Source: Bryobacterales bacterium
GTDB lineage: Bacteria > Acidobacteriota > Terriglobia > Bryobacterales > Bryobacteraceae
Direction of reading: 5' to 3'
Length of the DNA stretch: 9,845 nt
Assembly: GCA_025353235.1 (NCBI GenBank)
Contig: JANXQZ010000955.1
Coordinates: 1-9,845, forward strand
Part shown: piece after piece, positions 7,148 through 9,845 of the stretch
How positions within the stretch are numbered: the first letter of the stretch is position 1
How the letters are laid out: the number at the start of each line of letters is the position of its first letter
Program-made: the position numbers and the translations under genes
Notes under the pieces: model-generated
Told to the model about the DNA's origin: nothing
Databases searched by the model: none
What the model saw: only the letters and a program-made list of their open reading frames with translations

Positions 7148-7750
7148 TCACTTGTGCAGGACTAGCTTCAGTTCAGTATCATCTGTAACCAAGAGGGAGA
7201 CGCGTGCCTGACCGCCCCGTTCGGCTTTGACAACGCCTTCCAGTTTCCCGTGTCTCTTGACCAAGCGGAATATTCTGCCGAGGTTGTCGCTGACATCCGA
7301 TCCCGAACCCTTGTTGTCCAAGTCTCCACTGAACCGAACTCCGGCGACTGCCCGCCCCTCGGTATCCTGGACGCGCAGTAGAACTTGGCAGTATTCAGCA
7401 AGAGCGAAATGTTCGCAGGGGTGTTCTTCGAAAATGACATTGATCCGTTTGGTGTCAGGCCACAAGGAATGCAGGTTACGCACAGTAACCAGACCGCAAA
7501 CATCAAAACCCACGACGACATCCACGGCTTCCAACGGCGCGTCGCAAAGTCTGGCCAGCCCGCTTTCGTCAGTAGTTGCATCCGAGAATGTCGTCTTATG
7601 TTCTCGGATCAAAAAGACGGGCACGTTGGGACGAGGCGTTCCCGCCGCTGTGGTTACCTTAACTTCAAAGGCGCAGTATGCGATTTCCCCCGCAAACACA
7701 CGCACACTGGCGAGGAAAAAGGCCATCCGGATAAGCATCGCTGCACGCAT
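7148..7750 (-). CDS. Secreted protein of unknown function with two Ig-like beta domains
   Basis: Not recognised as a named family. The 200-residue ORF opens with a basic, hydrophobic signal-like segment ending VFAGEIA (about 1-22), with possible starts at Met1, Met5 or Met9. Residues 27-110 (FEVKVTTAAGTPRPNVPVFL..DESGLARL) have the pattern of a carboxypeptidase-regulatory-like or Ig-like beta sandwich: 'V..G.p.pnv.V.L' then 'tD.sGlA'. Residues 122-200 (QVLLRVQDTEGRAVAGVRF..DNLGRIFRLV) repeat the same pattern, suggesting two related domains. Five cysteines (26, 69, 85, 112, 121) could form disulfides after export. No clear ribosome site precedes any of the three starts. A TACGAT hexamer six bases before the first ATG may be a -10 box for a leaderless mRNA. 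The gene lies 116 bases upstream of the acyl-CoA ligase and is separated from it by a hairpin. It is real on balance: signal and domain pattern are more protein-like than the opposite-strand frames. Confidence 0.68.
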   Translation of the reverse strand: MRAAMLIRMAFFLASVRVFAGEIAYCAFEVKVTTAAGTPRPNVPVFLIREHKTTFSDATTDESGLARLCDAPLEAVDVVVGFDVCGLVTVRNLHSLWPDTKRINVIFEEHPCEHFALAEYCQVLLRVQDTEGRAVAGVRFSGDLDNKGSGSDVSDNLGRIFRLVKRHGKLEGVVKAERGGQARVSLLVTDDTELKLVLHK

Positions 7751-7756
7751 ACTGAG

Positions 7757-7762
7757 ATCGTA
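7757..7762 (-). promoter_or_regulatory. Possible -10 box of the 7148-7750 gene
   Basis: On the minus strand TACGAT (four of six matches to TATAAT) lies six bases before the ATG at 7750. A transcript starting about seven bases downstream would begin at, or one base before, the start codon. This agrees with the lack of a Shine-Dalgarno sequence. No good -35 box is seen. Weak evidence. Confidence 0.22.
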
Positions 7763-7863
7763 CCGCTGGGGTTCTCCGTTGGCGAACTCGTCGCGGCGTC
7801 CGGGCTGTATTCATCATTTCGATTGGCTCGCCACAGTAAGCAAGCGGTTCTAACCCTCCTTTT

Positions 7864-7872
7864 TGGTACACT
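7864..7872 (+). promoter_or_regulatory. Possible extended -10 box of the MerR-TPR operon
   Basis: TGG followed by TACACT (7867-7872) fits an extended -10 element (TGn plus four of six matches to TATAAT). The expected transcription start, about seven bases downstream, falls on the GTG at 7879. The region has no Shine-Dalgarno sequence and no convincing -35 box, which fits a leaderless mRNA. Read from sequence only. Confidence 0.32.
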
Positions 7873-8811
7873 TTGTCCGTGCCCGTAGAAGCCACCAAGC
7901 AGGCCTATTCCCGGGAGGAAGTGCGACGTTTGCTTGGCGTTTCCGAGCGTCTGCTGCGAAGCTGGGAGAAGCAAAAGTTCCTCGCCAACAAGGACCTTTT
8001 CGATTTTTCAGACCTGCTCGCATTGCGAACGCTGGTGGGACTCAGGGCTAACAAAGTTCCCGCCGTGCAGATCAAGAACGCCCTGACGGCGCTCCGGGCC
8101 CGCTTCAGCGATGTTGGAAATCCCCTCACCGACTTGAAGATTTACTCGCAAGGCAGGCGCATCCAGGTGCAATTCGGCGGCCACCGAATGGAGCCGTTTT
8201 CGGGCCAGCTTCTGTTCGATTTCAGCGAAGTGGAGATCAAGAAATTGCTCTCCTTTCCCATCAAACCAGCCCGGGACGCGACGGCGGCCGGCCGGCACAA
8301 GCAACGCAAGGAAGCCGAGCAGTGGTTTGAGAAGGGCCTGGAGCTAGAGAATGCCGGGGCTTCCAACAGCGACATCATCGAGGCCTACACGAAAGCGTGC
8401 GAACTCGATCCCAAATCCGCCGGGGCGTTGGTGAATTTGGGGACCGTTTACTTCAATATGCGGTCATGGAAAGAGGCTGAACTGCAGTACCGGAAAGCGA
8501 TCGTGGTAGATCCAACTTACGCTCTCGGACACTACAACCTCGGCAACCTCTTCGATGAACAAGGCGACCGGGCCAAGGCTTTGTCGCACTACGAGTCGGC
8601 CTTGCGCCTGCAGTCCAATTACGCCGACGCGCATTACAACATCGCGTTGGTATATCAATCGCTAGGCCAGCCGTTGAAGGCCGTCCATCATTGGAAGCTG
8701 TATCTCAAGCTGGATCCTAGCAGCACCTGGGCGGAGATCGCGCGCCGGGAATTGGGCAAGCTGCGCGATCTAACGATCGTGCGCGGAAATCGCCCAGGCG
8801 CATCGAATTAA
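7873..8811 (+). CDS. MerR-type HTH protein fused to TPR repeats
   Basis: A 312-residue protein (310 if the GTG at 7879 is used). Residues about 11-60 are a MerR-like winged helix-turn-helix: YSREEVRRLLGVSERLLRSWEKQKFL, then a DFSDLLALRTLVGLRANKVP wing and helix. A middle segment (88-130, IYSQGRRIQVQF..MEPFSGQLLFDF) looks like a small beta domain. Residues about 145-285 hold roughly four tetratricopeptide repeats, with clear copies at AEQWFEKGLELEN, ALVNLGTVYFNMRSW, LGHYNLGNLFDEQGD and AHYNIALVYQSLGQP. The fold suggests a DNA-binding protein whose TPR part binds a partner protein. It lacks the usual MerR effector domain. The listed start is TTG at 7873, but the GTG at 7879 fits the promoter geometry better. 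Its stop is four bases before the DUF485 gene, so it heads that operon and may regulate it, though the target is not shown. The DNA target is unknown. Confidence 0.93.
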   Translation: MSVPVEATKQAYSREEVRRLLGVSERLLRSWEKQKFLANKDLFDFSDLLALRTLVGLRANKVPAVQIKNALTALRARFSDVGNPLTDLKIYSQGRRIQVQFGGHRMEPFSGQLLFDFSEVEIKKLLSFPIKPARDATAAGRHKQRKEAEQWFEKGLELENAGASNSDIIEAYTKACELDPKSAGALVNLGTVYFNMRSWKEAELQYRKAIVVDPTYALGHYNLGNLFDEQGDRAKALSHYESALRLQSNYADAHYNIALVYQSLGQPLKAVHHWKLYLKLDPSSTWAEIARRELGKLRDLTIVRGNRPGASN

Positions 8812-8815
8812 GATA

Positions 8816-9145
8816 ATGCACAATGCAGCAGATAAGAGCGGCCCTGCCGTGAATGACTGGAGTCGCGTTGCAGCGATGCCGGAATTCCGTGAGCTTATGC
8901 AGGCGAAGAAACGCTTCATCGTACCCGCCACGCTTTTCTTCGTAGTCTACTATTTCGCGCTGCCGGTGCTGGTGGGATACGCTCCCGCATTCATGTCGCG
9001 GCGCGTGATGGGACCGGTCAACATCGCTTACCTGTTCGCCCTCTCGCAGTTTTTCATGGCCTGGATTTTGGCTTGGCTGTACATGCGCGCGGCCGCCGGA
9101 TGGGATCGCAGGGTTCATCAGCTCCTGGCGAAGTTGGACAAATAA
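8816..9145 (+). CDS. DUF485 inner-membrane protein (YjcH-like)
   Basis: A 109-residue DUF485 protein. An N-terminal cytoplasmic part contains [14 protein letters not shown], the conserved lead-in before the first membrane span. Two transmembrane helices follow at about 34-56 ([20 protein letters not shown]) and 68-91 ([20 protein letters not shown]). The family is encoded next to actP in many bacteria (yjcH-actP in E. coli) and is thought to accompany the symporter, though its job is not settled. Its TAA overlaps the ATG of actP (TAATG), so coupling is likely. The start could instead be the GTG at 8849 (Val12), which would give [13 protein letters not shown] at the N-terminus. No strong ribosome site is seen before either start. 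Confidence 0.93.
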   Translation: MHNAADKSGPAVNDWSRVAAMPEFRELMQAKKRFIVPATLFFVVYYFALPVLVGYAPAFMSRRVMGPVNIAYLFALSQFFMAWILAWLYMRAAAGWDRRVHQLLAKLDK

Positions 9146-9845
9146 TGTCGACTCCTCTATTGATGTTCCTGCTGTTTATCGCTTTAACCCTTGGGATCAC
9201 GTACTGGGCTGCCAAGCGGTCGTCCGGGTCGAGCGCATACTTCGCCGCGGGCCGACAGATCAAAGGTTGGCAGAACGGAGTCGCCGTAGCGGGGGACTAC
9301 ATGAGCGCGGCATCTTTTCTGGGGATCGCCGGGCTGATCGCCTTCAATGGCTACGACGGGTTCATGTATTCGGTAGGCTGGCTGGTGGCTTATTTGACGG
9401 TGCTGCTGATTGTCGCGGAGCCGTTGCGAAATGCGGGCAAGTACACGATGGCCGACGTGCTGGCGTACCGGCTAAGCCCGCGGCCGGTTCGCGCGATGGC
9501 CGCACTGAGTACGCTGACCGTCAGCACGTTCTACATGATCGCGCAGATGGTGGGCGCGGGGACTCTCGTGTCTCTTTTGTTGAAAGACTCTGGCGTCACC
9601 TTTCAAGGCGCGGTGATCGGCGTCGGCCTGTTGATGGTGCTCTACGTGGTCTTTGGCGGCATGCTGGCCACCACCTGGGTGCAGATCATCAAGGCGGTCC
9701 TTTTGATGAGCGGGTCGGTGCTGCTGAGCGTGCTGGTGCTACGGCACTTTGATTTCAGCTTCGCCAAGTTCTTTGCCGCGATTGGCCAGGTGCCGGTACG
9801 GGCGGCCGATGGGACGATGACGACCAAGGACTTCCTGCAGCCGGG
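9145..9845 (+). CDS. actP: Acetate/monocarboxylate:sodium symporter, SSS family, 5' part
   Basis: The frame is open from the ATG at 9145 to the window edge, with 233 complete codons visible. The protein is a sodium:solute symporter of the ActP type, an inner-membrane carrier that brings in acetate or related short carboxylates. Key matches are [15 protein letters not shown] near the start, [21 protein letters not shown] (about 42-62), [10 protein letters not shown], a Y.IAQMVGAG stretch (about 130-140), and [22 protein letters not shown] (about 170-191), which closely follow the E. coli protein. The N-terminal signal-like extension of E. coli ActP is absent; this protein starts at the first conserved transmembrane helix. 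Its ATG overlaps the DUF485 stop. Acetate is the likeliest substrate, but related carriers take up other monocarboxylates, so the symbol is a homology call. Confidence 0.95.
   Translation, partial: MSTPLLMFLLFIALTLGITYWAAKRSSGSSAYFAAGRQIKGWQNGVAVAGDYMSAASFLGIAGLIAFNGYDGFMYSVGWLVAYLTVLLIVAEPLRNAGKYTMADVLAYRLSPRPVRAMAALSTLTVSTFYMIAQMVGAGTLVSLLLKDSGVTFQGAVIGVGLLMVLYVVFGGMLATTWVQIIKAVLLMSGSVLLSVLVLRHFDFSFAKFFAAIGQVPVRAADGTMTTKDFLQP

Noticed and set aside
7227..7853. 208-codon and overlapping 167-codon plus-strand frames
   Set aside because: Low-complexity, Ser/Thr/Arg-rich and without domains. The minus-strand frame has a signal peptide and repeated beta-domain pattern, so it is preferred, though not with full certainty.
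9267..9752. 161-codon open frame inside the symporter region
   Set aside because: Out of frame with actP, which matches the E. coli protein along all 233 codons.

Overview
The window looks like a high-GC bacterial chromosome segment, most plausibly from the Acidobacteriota (Solibacter/Bryobacter-like). This is inferred from the kinds of proteins present: a secreted protein with the 'LPNYVC' motif that I associate with acidobacterial exported families, a MerR-type HTH fused to TPRs, and an exported methyltransferase. No rRNA or strict marker gene is present to prove it. The window is gene-dense. The longest gene-free gaps are about 115-120 bases, and I see no mobile element, CRISPR array, tRNA or rRNA.

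Layout. (1) At 1-678 (+) is the 3' part of thiD, cut by the window edge; its last 69 bases overlap, tail to tail, the end of an amidase on the other strand. (2) From 7031 down to 610 (-) six genes run in one direction with short gaps or overlaps: an AMP-forming acyl-CoA ligase, a secreted two-domain protein of unknown function, homoserine dehydrogenase (hom), a SAM methyltransferase with a signal peptide, a 47-residue protein that resembles AtzG/GatC-type amidase partners, and a GatA/AtzE-type amidase. The last four are chained by 3-4 base stop/start overlaps, so they are probably translationally coupled. (3) At 7148-7750 (-) is a secreted, cysteine-containing protein of unknown function, followed by a hairpin that may separate it from the ligase operon. 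(4) From about 7873 (+) a divergent operon encodes a MerR-HTH/TPR protein, a DUF485 membrane protein and an ActP-type acetate/solute symporter that runs off the window.

Functionally, the right-hand operon looks like uptake of acetate or another short monocarboxylate, with a possible regulator encoded first. The left-hand operon mixes acyl activation, amino-acid synthesis (aspartate to homoserine), an exported methyltransferase and an amide hydrolase with a probable small partner. The overlaps argue for co-expression, but no single pathway is obvious.

Points most worth a second look: the small 1926-2069 gene and its possible role as an amidase partner; hom, which has no ATG, GTG or TTG start upstream of its Rossmann motif; the signal peptide on the methyltransferase; the MerR-TPR regulator in front of DUF485-actP; and hints of leaderless starts in the divergent 7751-7878 region. 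I do not see convincing evidence of a wholly new defence or mobile system.
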